From assembly GCF_000283655.1 (NCBI RefSeq), contig NC_016624.1, positions 408,501 to 472,500 on the forward strand: DNA of 64,000 bases, given 5' to 3'. The position numbers and the translations under genes were made by a program. Under the pieces are notes generated by a model. It ran no database searches. It was not told where the DNA came from and saw only the letters and a list, made by a program, of their open reading frames with translations. This document shows positions 28,351-36,116 of this stretch, piece after piece (position 1 is the first letter of the stretch; the number at the start of each line of letters is the position of its first letter). This stretch comes from Azospirillum lipoferum 4B (GTDB lineage: Bacteria > Pseudomonadota > Alphaproteobacteria > Azospirillales > Azospirillaceae).

Positions 28351-28542
28351 GTCACCAAAGTTCAAACGGCCGGTCGAGTCGATTCCGGACCCTCGGCGTC
28401 ACCAAAGTTCAAAGCCGCACGACCCCAGCGTCACCAAAGTTCAGGAGTCATGCCGAGTCGGTCCGGATGGGAGCGTCACCAAAGTTCAAACTCCGGAGGC
28501 TTGCCACCCCATCCTAGACCATCGGGGCGTCACCAAGGTTCA
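28351..28542. repeat. Iteron group C (distal array)
   Basis: Five forward iterons at 28351-28365, 28398-28412, 28430-28443, 28475-28489 and 28529-28542, with start-to-start spacing of 47, 32, 45 and 54 bp. The first four share the AAAG variant; the last is AAGG. The array ends 73 bp before the CDF transporter start codon. Confidence 0.88.
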
Positions 28543-28615
28543 GGTGCTCCGGCTCCGCGGAACCGGGCGGCAGCAGCGGAGTTGTTTGCCAACGTGGCTG
28601 AATTGGCGGGGGACC

Positions 28616-29569
28616 ATGGCGCAGGATGCGATGACCGGTTCGGTGGGAGGATCGGAGACGGACGCCGGCAAGGTGGTGATCGCGGCCATCGCGGCCAATC
28701 TGGCGGTCACCGTCACCAAATTCGCGGCGGCGTTCCTGACCGGCAGTTCGTCGATGCTGAGCGAGGCGGTGCATTCGCTGGTCGACAGCGGGAACGAGGC
28801 GCTGATGCTGGTCGGGCTGAAGCGGTCGAGGAAGCCGCCCGACGACAGCCACCCCTTCGGCTACGCGCGCGAGCTGTATTTCTGGACCTTCGTCGTGGCG
28901 CTGGTGATCTTCGCCGGCGGCGCCGTGGTGTCGATCTATGAAGGGGTGGAGAAGATCCTGCACCCCCAGCCGGTCGAATCGCCCTGGATCAACTTCGTCG
29001 TGCTGGGCATCGCCGTGGTGATTGAGGGGGTCAGCTGGCTGGTGGCGCTGCACGCCTTCAATGCCCGGCGCGGCGACGCCGGCGTGTTCGAGACCGTCCA
29101 CGCCAGCAAGGACCCCACCATCTTCATGGTGCTGTTCGAGGACAGTGCCGCCCTGGTCGGCCTGATCATCGCCGCCGCCTGCCTGTCCGCCGACCTGCTG
29201 CTGGACCAGCCGGTGTTCGACGGCATCGGCTCGGTGCTGATCGGGCTGGTGCTGGCGGCCACCGCCGGCTTCCTCGCCTATGAGACGAAAAGCCTGCTGA
29301 TCGGCGAATCGGCCCGTCCCGATCTGGTGCGCGGGGTGCGCGCCCTGCTGCGGGAGGAGCCCGCCATCGAGCGCGTCAACGAGGTGCTGACCACTCATCT
29401 CGGCCCCGAGGTGGTGATCGTCAATCTCAGCCTCGACCTGCGGGACGAGGTGAGCGCGGGCGAGGTGGAGAAGGCCCTTGCCCGCATCGACCGGCAGGTG
29501 AAGGAGCGCTTTCCGGAGATAAGCCGCGTCTTCACCGAATTGCGGGCGGGCGGGCCGGTTCCGGGGTGA
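28616..29569 (+). CDS. Cation diffusion facilitator (CDF) family transporter
   Basis: Inner-membrane divalent cation/proton antiporter of 317 residues. About five to six helices can be drawn; metal-site-like residues occur in MLSEAVHSLVDSGNEALML (helix 2) and in the helix pair around FEDSAALVGLIIAAACL. The C-terminal cytoplasmic domain begins near residue 220 with RPDLVRGVRALLREEPAIERV. The GGGGGA site precedes the ATG at 28616. The gene is squeezed between the iterons and parA. Zn, Fe, Co or Mn could be exported; many members of this subgroup are uncharacterised. Confidence 0.84.
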   Translation: MAQDAMTGSVGGSETDAGKVVIAAIAANLAVTVTKFAAAFLTGSSSMLSEAVHSLVDSGNEALMLVGLKRSRKPPDDSHPFGYARELYFWTFVVALVIFAGGAVVSIYEGVEKILHPQPVESPWINFVVLGIAVVIEGVSWLVALHAFNARRGDAGVFETVHASKDPTIFMVLFEDSAALVGLIIAAACLSADLLLDQPVFDGIGSVLIGLVLAATAGFLAYETKSLLIGESARPDLVRGVRALLREEPAIERVNEVLTTHLGPEVVIVNLSLDLRDEVSAGEVEKALARIDRQVKERFPEISRVFTELRAGGPVPG

Positions 29570-29597
29570 TGGTTGTGGCAACTCGCCGCGCTCTCCA

Positions 29598-29626
29598 TTG
29601 ACAAAGTTCCGGCAACTTGCTCAGAC
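29598..29626 (+). promoter_or_regulatory. Putative parAB promoter with embedded palindrome
   Basis: A -35 like TTGACA (29598-29603) is followed by AAGTT-CCGGC-AACTT (29604-29618), a palindrome placed in the spacer, then a weak -10 candidate near 29621. ParA proteins with an N-terminal DNA-binding domain commonly repress their own promoter, so this palindrome could be the operator or a parS-like site. It is 57 bp upstream of parA. Confidence 0.5.
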
Positions 29627-29674
29627 TCCGGCGGCCCGGATGGCCGTCCATATCGGGGCCGGAGTTGAGGGGGA

Positions 29675-30697
29675 ATGACGGGAATGCTGTCGATTGGGGG
29701 CGACGAGATGCGCCAGCTGCGCGAGCGTCGCGGCGAGAACCAGACGCAGTTCGCCGAATGGCTGAACGCGCAGCTTGGCCGCAGCTATACCAAGGCACGG
29801 ATCAGCCGCTGGGAAAGCGGGGCGGAGCGGATCCCGCAGCAGTTGGTCGATTTCCTGACCCGCCACAAGGCGGACGAGCGCCCCCGCGCCGCGACATATC
29901 TGGCGGTCGCCAACCAGAAGGGCGGCGTCGGCAAGACCGCGACCGCCGTCAACCTCGCCTATGCCCTGACCGAAGGGGGCGCGCGGGTCCTGCTGATCGA
30001 CTGCGATTCGCAGAGCAACGCCACCGTCCATGTCGGCATCGGCAACGCCGCCATCGTCGCGCTGGAGCAGCAGCGCAAGACACTCTATTACGTGCTGCGG
30101 TCGGAAGAGCCGCTGACCTCCGTCATCATGCCGACGGCGGAACGCGGGCTGGATCTGGCGCCGGCCGGGCTGTCGCTTGCCGACGCCGACGTTGAACTGG
30201 CGGCGGATTCCACCGGCGGGCTGATCCTGCGGGAGAAGCTGGACGAGGTGCGCCACTCCTATGATTTCGTGGTGATGGACTGCGCGCCGAACCTGGGTCT
30301 GGTGACCGCCAACGCCTTGTCGGCGGCGGAGCTGGTGGTGGTGCCGGTGCAGACGGAGGCGCTGGCCCTGCTGGGCGTCAAGCGGCTGATCGACACCATC
30401 GGCCGCATCCGCCGCCGGGTGAATCCGACCCTGCGCATCGCCGGCATCATCCCGACCATGTACAACGACCGGCTGACCCAGGACCGCGCCACGCTGCAGG
30501 AGCTGCACGAATCCTACGCCGGTCAGGTGCCGGTCTTCGACCCCATCCCGCGCGCCACCGTCTATGGCAAGGCGGCCGCCGCCGGCATGATCACGCTGGC
30601 GGGCGATCCCAAGGCGCCGGGGGCCGAGACCTTCCGCGAGGTGGCGCGCCAGATCCGCGCCTATGCCCAGAACCGGGAGTTGCCGCATGTCGCGTAA
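29675..30697 (+). CDS. parA: ParA partition ATPase with N-terminal XRE-type HTH
   Basis: Plasmid partition ATPase of 340 residues. Residues about 10-65 form an XRE-like helix-turn-helix (MRQLRERRGENQTQFAEWL ... ARISRWESGAERIP), then the deviant Walker A NQKGGVGKT (about residues 84-92), Walker A' region LLIDCDSQSNATVHVGIG and Walker B VVMDCAPNLGLV follow. It would bind nucleoid DNA with ATP and move ParB-parS complexes. Its last 11 bases overlap parB. The HTH domain suggests autoregulation. The GAGGGGGA site is very close to the ATG. Confidence 0.92.
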   Translation: MTGMLSIGGDEMRQLRERRGENQTQFAEWLNAQLGRSYTKARISRWESGAERIPQQLVDFLTRHKADERPRAATYLAVANQKGGVGKTATAVNLAYALTEGGARVLLIDCDSQSNATVHVGIGNAAIVALEQQRKTLYYVLRSEEPLTSVIMPTAERGLDLAPAGLSLADADVELAADSTGGLILREKLDEVRHSYDFVVMDCAPNLGLVTANALSAAELVVVPVQTEALALLGVKRLIDTIGRIRRRVNPTLRIAGIIPTMYNDRLTQDRATLQELHESYAGQVPVFDPIPRATVYGKAAAAGMITLAGDPKAPGAETFREVARQIRAYAQNRELPHVA

Positions 30698-31622
30698 GTT
30701 CGAACGCAAGACCCGCGAGCTTCTGGGCGGCGCCGGCGAGCCGGGCGGCGTGGCGGGGGGCGGCATGACGGGCGGGCTGACGGTGGGCAGCGACCGGCTG
30801 TTCGGCACCTCGGCCGGTTTCCCGCATGTGGTGGAGCTGGACCTCGACCGTGTCCACCGCAACCCCGACCAGCCGCGCCGCCATTTCGACGAGGCGGAGC
30901 TGCGCGGCCTGGCATCCTCCATCGAGCGGCACGGGCTGCAGAACCCGATCCTGGTCCGCCCGCTGCCCCAGGGCGAATATCTGCTGATCGGCGGCGAGCG
31001 CCGGGTGCGTGCACACGAGATGCTGGGCCGCAAGACGGTCTTCGCCATCCTGACCTCCGGCGACCCGGACGAGATCGGGCTGATCGACAATGTCCAGCGC
31101 GTCGATTTGAACGCGGTGGAGTATGCGGCGGCGCTGGCCCGGCTGATCGACAAGCACGGCTACACCCATGACGAGCTGGCCGCCGTGGTCGGGCGCGACC
31201 GCACCGACGTGACCAAGCTGCTGGCGATCATGAGCCTGCCGGCGGAGATGCGGGAGGAGTATGCGACGGCCTTCGCCCATGTCTCGCGCTCCGTCATGAT
31301 CGAGATCGCCGCCGCCCCGGCGGAGCTCCGCGCCGAGCTGTGGGAGCGCGCCAAGGAGGGGGCCAGCGTCAAGGCGGTGCGGCAGGCCAAGCGGGACCAT
31401 GCCCAAGGCGCCGCTGCAGAAGCCACTCCGCCGGAGCCCGGCCCGAAGGAGGCGATGCGCTCCTTGCAGGCCAGCGTGAAGCGGATCATGCGCGACGTCG
31501 CCGTGGTGCGCGAGCAGCGCCGCCACCTCGACCCGGACAACCGCGAGCGGCTGATGCGGCTGCGGGCGGAGATCGATGCGATCCTGGAGGAGGTGGATGA
31601 CGGGGTGGAAAGCGGGGCCTGA
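30687..31622 (+). CDS. parB: ParB centromere-binding partition protein
   Basis: ParB/RepB/Spo0J family protein of 311 residues. The N-terminal ParBc (CTPase) fold is visible as VHRNPDQPRRHFDEAELRGLASSIERHG and GGERRVRAHEMLG (the arginine motif), followed by the KorB-like HTH region YTHDELAAVVGRDRTDVTKLLAIMSLP and a C-terminal region with predicted dimerisation helices. The ATG at 30687 overlaps the end of parA by 11 bp, so the two are translationally coupled. Its stop is only 4 bp from the stop of the convergent flavoprotein gene. Confidence 0.92.
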   Translation: MSRKFERKTRELLGGAGEPGGVAGGGMTGGLTVGSDRLFGTSAGFPHVVELDLDRVHRNPDQPRRHFDEAELRGLASSIERHGLQNPILVRPLPQGEYLLIGGERRVRAHEMLGRKTVFAILTSGDPDEIGLIDNVQRVDLNAVEYAAALARLIDKHGYTHDELAAVVGRDRTDVTKLLAIMSLPAEMREEYATAFAHVSRSVMIEIAAAPAELRAELWERAKEGASVKAVRQAKRDHAQGAAAEATPPEPGPKEAMRSLQASVKRIMRDVAVVREQRRHLDPDNRERLMRLRAEIDAILEEVDDGVESGA

Positions 31623-31626
31623 CCGC

Positions 31627-32742
31627 TCAGGCCGCCAGCCGGCGGCTCCAGAAGGGGCGGTCCCGCCAGCGGCGCTCCAGCCCGTACCAGGCGTGCAGAT
31701 GGGCGCGGTAGGCGTCGCGGATCGGCGTCAGGCCGGCGGCATAACCGGAGAGTGCGTTCGCATCGCCGGACAGATGGCGGTCGGCGGCCTCCGCCGCGGC
31801 AAGGCCGGTGTAGAGCGCGTTGAAGATGCCCTGCGACGACAGCGGGTCGAAGCCCAGGGCGGCGTCGCCGACCGCCAGCCAGCCCTCGCCCGAGGCGGGT
31901 GACAGCGTGCTGCTGTGGGCGGCGCAGAATCCGCCTCTCCCCTCCCCCTGCCCTTCCGGCGTGAAGCCGCAGGCGCGCAACGACTCCGAAAGCACGGGAC
32001 AGCCGGGCAGCCGGCGCAGCAGCGATGCGGCGTCGCGGGCATCGGCAGCGGCGGGCAGGTCGGCGTCGGTGTGGAAGGCGACGACCCGGCGGCCCTCGGG
32101 CAGCGGGGCGCTGTACCACCAGCCGTCCGGCTCCGCCTCGATCCAGGTCAGGCCGGACTGGCGGCCGGGGGCGTCCCTGCCATGGATCCAGCCGCAGACC
32201 AGCCGGTCCGACACCGTCCGCCGGGCGCCGAAGCGCTTGGCCAGCGGCGAGCCGCGCCCGCCGGCATCGACCAGCAGGCGGGCACGCACGGGAAGGCGGC
32301 GGCCGGCGGTTTCCACCTCCAGCAGCCAGCCCTCCCCTGCCCTGTCCACCGACAAGGGCAGGGCCGGGACCAGCAGGGCGGCGCCGCGCGACACTGCGAC
32401 CCGGCGCAGCCAGCCGTCGAAGCGGCCACGGTCGAGGTGCCAGCCCGGCCCGTCGAGGTCGCGCAGATTGTCGGCCTCGACCGGCAGCGGACCGCCCCAG
32501 ACCGACCGGCCGCCATGGCAGGGGGAATGGCCTTCCGCCAGGAAAGCCTCCCACAATCCCATGTCGGTCAGCAGGCGGCGGGCGGCCGGGGCCAGCGATT
32601 CGCCGATGCGGACGGCGGGGCCGTCCCGCCGGTCCAGCACCAGCACCCGGTGCAGCGGCGCGAGGTTGAGGGCGAAGGCGGCGCCGGCGGGACCTGCTCC
32701 CACCACAACCGCATCCGCCTCGATCACGCCTCCCTGGATCAC
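31627..32742 (-). CDS. LodB-like FAD-dependent oxidoreductase, partner of the LodA-like fusion
   Basis: Flavoprotein of 371 residues with the N-terminal dinucleotide motif GAGPAG (residues 15-20), RIGESLAPAARRLLTDMGLW typical of halogenase/LodB-like flavoproteins, and the second FAD motif GDAALGFDPLSSQGI near residue 300. Its GTG start overlaps the stop of the 999-residue gene by 4 bp (GTGA), so the two are translationally coupled. In LodA systems the LodB flavoprotein is needed to build the cysteine tryptophylquinone cofactor in the partner; that role is inferred here from family and position. A tryptophan-halogenase-like activity is a less likely alternative. Confidence 0.82.
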   Translation of the reverse strand: MIQGGVIEADAVVVGAGPAGAAFALNLAPLHRVLVLDRRDGPAVRIGESLAPAARRLLTDMGLWEAFLAEGHSPCHGGRSVWGGPLPVEADNLRDLDGPGWHLDRGRFDGWLRRVAVSRGAALLVPALPLSVDRAGEGWLLEVETAGRRLPVRARLLVDAGGRGSPLAKRFGARRTVSDRLVCGWIHGRDAPGRQSGLTWIEAEPDGWWYSAPLPEGRRVVAFHTDADLPAAADARDAASLLRRLPGCPVLSESLRACGFTPEGQGEGRGGFCAAHSSTLSPASGEGWLAVGDAALGFDPLSSQGIFNALYTGLAAAEAADRHLSGDANALSGYAAGLTPIRDAYRAHLHAWYGLERRWRDRPFWSRRLAA

Positions 32743-35738
32743 CGCAGCCCGCGCGGGAAGCGGCGGACCTTGTCGATCCGGCTGAGGTCGACCGGCTGGG
32801 TCGCCCGCAGCCCGCCACCGCCGCCCGACGGGGCCGGCGCCTTGGTGGACAGGGTGCGGTGGGCGGTGCGGACCGCCTTGGTGTCCACCGTGTCGTCCAC
32901 GTCGGGGATGGGGATGTGCTGGTCCTCCACCTCGATCAGCGGCGGGAACAGCTTGGCGCCTTCCGGATCGGTCGGGCCGGGATTGACCTCCACCACGCCG
33001 AGATGGTCGAAGTGATGGATCATGTTGTTGATCTGGTCGGTGTAGCTGGTGGTGCCCAGCGGCGCCACCCAGGCGGCGCGGTTGGCGAAGGCGGCCAGAC
33101 GCACCTGGGTCGGCTGGGCGGCGTCCATCACGATCCGGTAGTTCTCGCGGGTCAGCACCTCGTTCGGCACGCGGGCCGGCCAGAAGGTCGGGACGTTGGG
33201 GTCATAGCCGGGATCGTAGCCGGAGCGGCAGCTGCCGGTGTCGGTCTGCCACGGCACCGCCATCCAGCGGGTGATGCCGCCGGGAAGCTGGCCATAGAGC
33301 GGGCCGTTGGGGATGGTCACCGTGTCGCTGGACAGGATGGCGCCCATGCCCGGCTCCACCCAGCCCTTGGGCGCATGGGCGAAACGGAAGGGCTCCATAT
33401 ACATGGTGGAGGCGCGGACCGGCCAGGTCATCTCGCAGCCGGGATGGAAGGCGTCGGCCAGGCAGAAGTCCAGCGCGGCGCGGGTCAGCACGTCGCCCTG
33501 CTGGTCTAGCGGCACCTGATCGAACTCGGTGTAGACCGGGACCTTGCCCCAGTCGTCGTCGAAATCGCCGGCGACCCACTGGTCGAGGAATTCCAGCTGG
33601 GTCTGGGTCAGCGAGGTGTATTGGCGCGGCGTCTGGGCGGGCGGGATGCTCATCGCGTCGCCATAGACCCAGGGCCAGGGCATCGGCGACCAGCTGTCGA
33701 CATCGTCATGGCGGAAGGAGTTCTTCAGCACCCGCCGGGTTTCCTGGTTGGCGAGGCTGCGGTCGTTCAGCCGCGCGATCCAGTCCGGCTTGGTGAAGTC
33801 GTTGGCGGAGTTCCAGCCGAACCCGGCGGCGAACCCGGCATTGACCCATTGCAGCCCGGTCATCCGCTCGAACACCGGATAGATGTCGTGGGTGAAGGAG
33901 GGACGGGTGGGCTTCGGCAGCGTGCCGGCCTGGATCGCCATGTCGCGCATCAGGTCCCACATGGTGCGGACGGACTTGCGCTGCGGCCCGTAATTCGGCG
34001 GCGCCACGACGATCCAGGCGGGGGTGACCGGCAGTTCCATGCCGTTCAGCCTGACCACCGCATCGACCGGCCCGTCCGAGGTGTCGTCGTGCCAGCCCTC
34101 GTTGTTGCCGAAGGTGATCGCCTTGGTGCCGTTGTAGGAGGAGGAGAAGCCGCGACCGCCGGTGACCAGCAGGCGGTGGTCGCCCTCCTCGCACCACATG
34201 CGGCCGAGATAGACCGGCTCGCCCTGGTGCATGAACTTGCCGGCGACCAGCTTGCGGCTCTGCTTGCCTTGGCCGGCGTGGATCTTGTGCTCGCCGGCAT
34301 CCAGCACCAGCGCCTTGCGGTCGGTAACCGTCGGGTTGCGCAGCGTCGACGGATCGGCGGAGGCCGCTTCGGGAATGTCGAGCGCCAGCTGGAAGCTGTA
34401 CCAGGCCGATTTCTGGTTGGAGAGATGGACCTTCCAGGTGATGTCGGCGCCGCTGTCGGCGGCGGTCAGCTCGCGGACGATGCGGCCCATGGCGTTGACG
34501 CCATAGATGCGGAAGCGCGCGGCCTGCGGCAGAAGCCGGCCCTTGGCGTCACGATAGGGGTTCTGCGCCGGATCGTCGCCGGCCATCAGCGGCTTCGGAT
34601 TGGGCACCTCGGGACCGACGACATAGCCCTCCGGCGCGTTGCCGATGCGGGCGATGCCGATGGGCGGGTAGATCACCGCCTTGACGATGCAGTCGTCCTT
34701 CGGCAGCGGCGGCGCCTGGGTGCGCGGCACCGTCGGCTGTTGCAGCGGCTGGCCGTTGGCCTGATGGCGGACATCGGCGCCGTGGTTGTAGACCACCTTG
34801 CGCACCGCGGCGATGCTGCCCTGCGGCGCCTGCTCCACCGGCGTGCGCCAGATGTTGAAGGCCAGCTCCTGCCCATAGTCGCCCTGGCCGCGGGCGCAGA
34901 CATCCTGCTTCGGCAGGATCAGCGTCGCCACCGGCTGGTAGGGGTATTGGTCGGTCGGCCATTTCTCCGTCGCCTTGTCCAGCGGATAGCCGGCGCTCTT
35001 GGGAACCACCTGCACCATGAAGGTGAAGCGGTATTCGTTGTCCAGCAGCCGGTTGGCGAGGTCGGTGGCGAGATAGTTCTTGTCGTCGGTCGGCACGTTG
35101 ACCGCCGGATGCCCCGGCGGCGGCGCTTCCGGCACCAGCGAGTATTTGGCGTAGCGATCCGGGCCGAAGGCGAAGGGCAGGATCGCCCAATATTGGGTGG
35201 TCAGAACGCTGCCGTCCACCTGCGCCGACATGGCGTTCAGGATGCCGTCGGTCTTCGGGTGCGTCTTGAGATAGCCGGGATAATCCTTCAGGACCGTGCC
35301 GGCATAGGTGAACTCGCACATCTCCTCGGCGTTATCGACGAAGAAGACGGGAAAGTTCTGCATGATGAAGTCAGCGACGTCGCCCGTCTCGCCCAGCGCG
35401 TTGACGCCATCGACGCCCCAGACCTTCAACCCGATGCCGAGCGTCGATCCCAGATCCGGAGAGGTCGGGCCGGTGTCGCTGGAAAAGCGCATCCAGGCCG
35501 GCAGCTCGTCCCTGGCGAAGACGCCGACGCGCAGGGAGTCCGGCCGGTTCGGGTCCATCACCAGCCGGCCATGGGCGGCGCCGTGCAGCTTGCGGAACAC
35601 CGCGCGTTCCGCCGGCGTCTGGCCCAGCGCGATGCGCTTCATCTGGCCCATGGCGATGAACATCTCGTCCAGCCGCTGGGTAGCGTTGGTCGCGCAGTCG
35701 AAGCACGGGGGAATCGGGGAGGAATCTTTGGCCGTCAT
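32739..35738 (-). CDS. Catalase-like domain fused to LodA-type CTQ amino-acid oxidase
   Basis: Protein of 999 residues made of two parts. Residues about 20-330 resemble catalase-like (y4iL-type) heme proteins: KLHGAAHGRL with candidate distal His52/His56, WMRFSSDTG, GIGLKVWGVDG, DFIMQNFPVFFVDNAEEM and VATLILPKQDV. Residues about 350-930 match LodA-family oxidases: GIARIGNAPEGY, NEGWHDDTSDG, and both cofactor residues, Cys759 (ALDFCLADAF) and Trp830 (RWMAVPWQTD), equivalent to LodA Cys516 and Trp581. Such enzymes deaminate amino acids and release H2O2. No signal peptide is visible. AGGAGA lies upstream of the ATG. The fusion could detoxify or use its own peroxide, but heme binding needs testing because the usual proximal Tyr motif is not obvious. 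The LodB-like gene follows directly. Confidence 0.85.
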   Translation of the reverse strand: MTAKDSSPIPPCFDCATNATQRLDEMFIAMGQMKRIALGQTPAERAVFRKLHGAAHGRLVMDPNRPDSLRVGVFARDELPAWMRFSSDTGPTSPDLGSTLGIGLKVWGVDGVNALGETGDVADFIMQNFPVFFVDNAEEMCEFTYAGTVLKDYPGYLKTHPKTDGILNAMSAQVDGSVLTTQYWAILPFAFGPDRYAKYSLVPEAPPPGHPAVNVPTDDKNYLATDLANRLLDNEYRFTFMVQVVPKSAGYPLDKATEKWPTDQYPYQPVATLILPKQDVCARGQGDYGQELAFNIWRTPVEQAPQGSIAAVRKVVYNHGADVRHQANGQPLQQPTVPRTQAPPLPKDDCIVKAVIYPPIGIARIGNAPEGYVVGPEVPNPKPLMAGDDPAQNPYRDAKGRLLPQAARFRIYGVNAMGRIVRELTAADSGADITWKVHLSNQKSAWYSFQLALDIPEAASADPSTLRNPTVTDRKALVLDAGEHKIHAGQGKQSRKLVAGKFMHQGEPVYLGRMWCEEGDHRLLVTGGRGFSSSYNGTKAITFGNNEGWHDDTSDGPVDAVVRLNGMELPVTPAWIVVAPPNYGPQRKSVRTMWDLMRDMAIQAGTLPKPTRPSFTHDIYPVFERMTGLQWVNAGFAAGFGWNSANDFTKPDWIARLNDRSLANQETRRVLKNSFRHDDVDSWSPMPWPWVYGDAMSIPPAQTPRQYTSLTQTQLEFLDQWVAGDFDDDWGKVPVYTEFDQVPLDQQGDVLTRAALDFCLADAFHPGCEMTWPVRASTMYMEPFRFAHAPKGWVEPGMGAILSSDTVTIPNGPLYGQLPGGITRWMAVPWQTDTGSCRSGYDPGYDPNVPTFWPARVPNEVLTRENYRIVMDAAQPTQVRLAAFANRAAWVAPLGTTSYTDQINNMIHHFDHLGVVEVNPGPTDPEGAKLFPPLIEVEDQHIPIPDVDDTVDTKAVRTAHRTLSTKAPAPSGGGGGLRATQPVDLSRIDKVRRFPRGLR

Positions 35739-36116
35739 ACGCTCCGTCTCCTGAATCGTCCGGCGGGGGTGCCGGGAAGGGTGGATACGCGGATAAAAAA
35801 GTTGTTTTGATGAATGAAATTTCCCGTTACGTGAGTCGTGCTTACGCGAGCACTCCAGGGGTTTCCACTGGAAATAATCGGTGGTGCATACATTTTTACC
35901 GTATCGGAGAGTGCGTGGTGATCAGCACCGCTTCGGTTGAGTGACTCTGTCGATACTCGTTTCATTGATCACGAGGCGCCGATGTGGGATGTCCCACAGT
36001 CATGCGTTGCGTGGGTGGGGCTCCCTCTGCCCTGCTCTCCCCGGAGGGAGAGGGGATTCCGCCTTCCCCGCGCCGGTGTATGATGGGCGCGCCATTCCGC
36101 AGGGGGCCGACCGAGA
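35739..36116. other. Divergent promoter region between LodA-like fusion and matB
   Basis: 378 bp, AT-richer around 35790-35970. It contains an inverted repeat GTGCT-6 nt-AGCAC (35838-35853) and the recurrent palindrome at 35983-35998. A short GC-rich hairpin-like stretch (about 36025-36060) precedes matB. No gene seen. Confidence 0.5.
35983..35998. repeat. Recurrent palindrome TGTGGGATGTCCCACA, copy 2
   Basis: Sixteen-base near-perfect palindrome (central AT instead of AC/GT symmetry), 119 bp upstream of matB and 245 bp upstream of the LodA-like gene in their shared promoter region. It is the copy best placed for a regulatory role. Confidence 0.65.

Larger units (their letters stand above)
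26457..28542. other. Predicted replication origin region: 14 iterons around repA
   Basis: Fourteen copies of a 14-15 bp iteron, consensus GTCACCAAAGTTCAA with small changes at positions 8-10, flank repA on both sides. Forward copies start at 26493, 26525, 27655, 27688, 27710, 27844, 28351, 28398, 28430, 28475 and 28529; reversed copies start at 26457, 27599 and 27778; a half copy is at 26542. An AT-richer stretch lies at about 27615-27655 next to the rep start. Iterons bound by a Rep protein set origin firing and copy number in theta plasmids, so this is the likely oriV. Confidence 0.88.

Noticed and set aside
28351-28542. CRISPR array as an explanation of the evenly repeated 14-mers
   Set aside because: The repeats are too short, spacing varies from 32 to 54 bp, copies occur in both orientations around repA, and no cas genes are present.
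28699-28715. GTCACCAAATTC resembling an iteron inside the CDF gene
   Set aside because: It lacks the AAGTTCA end and is explained by the codons for VTVTKF in an intact coding frame.
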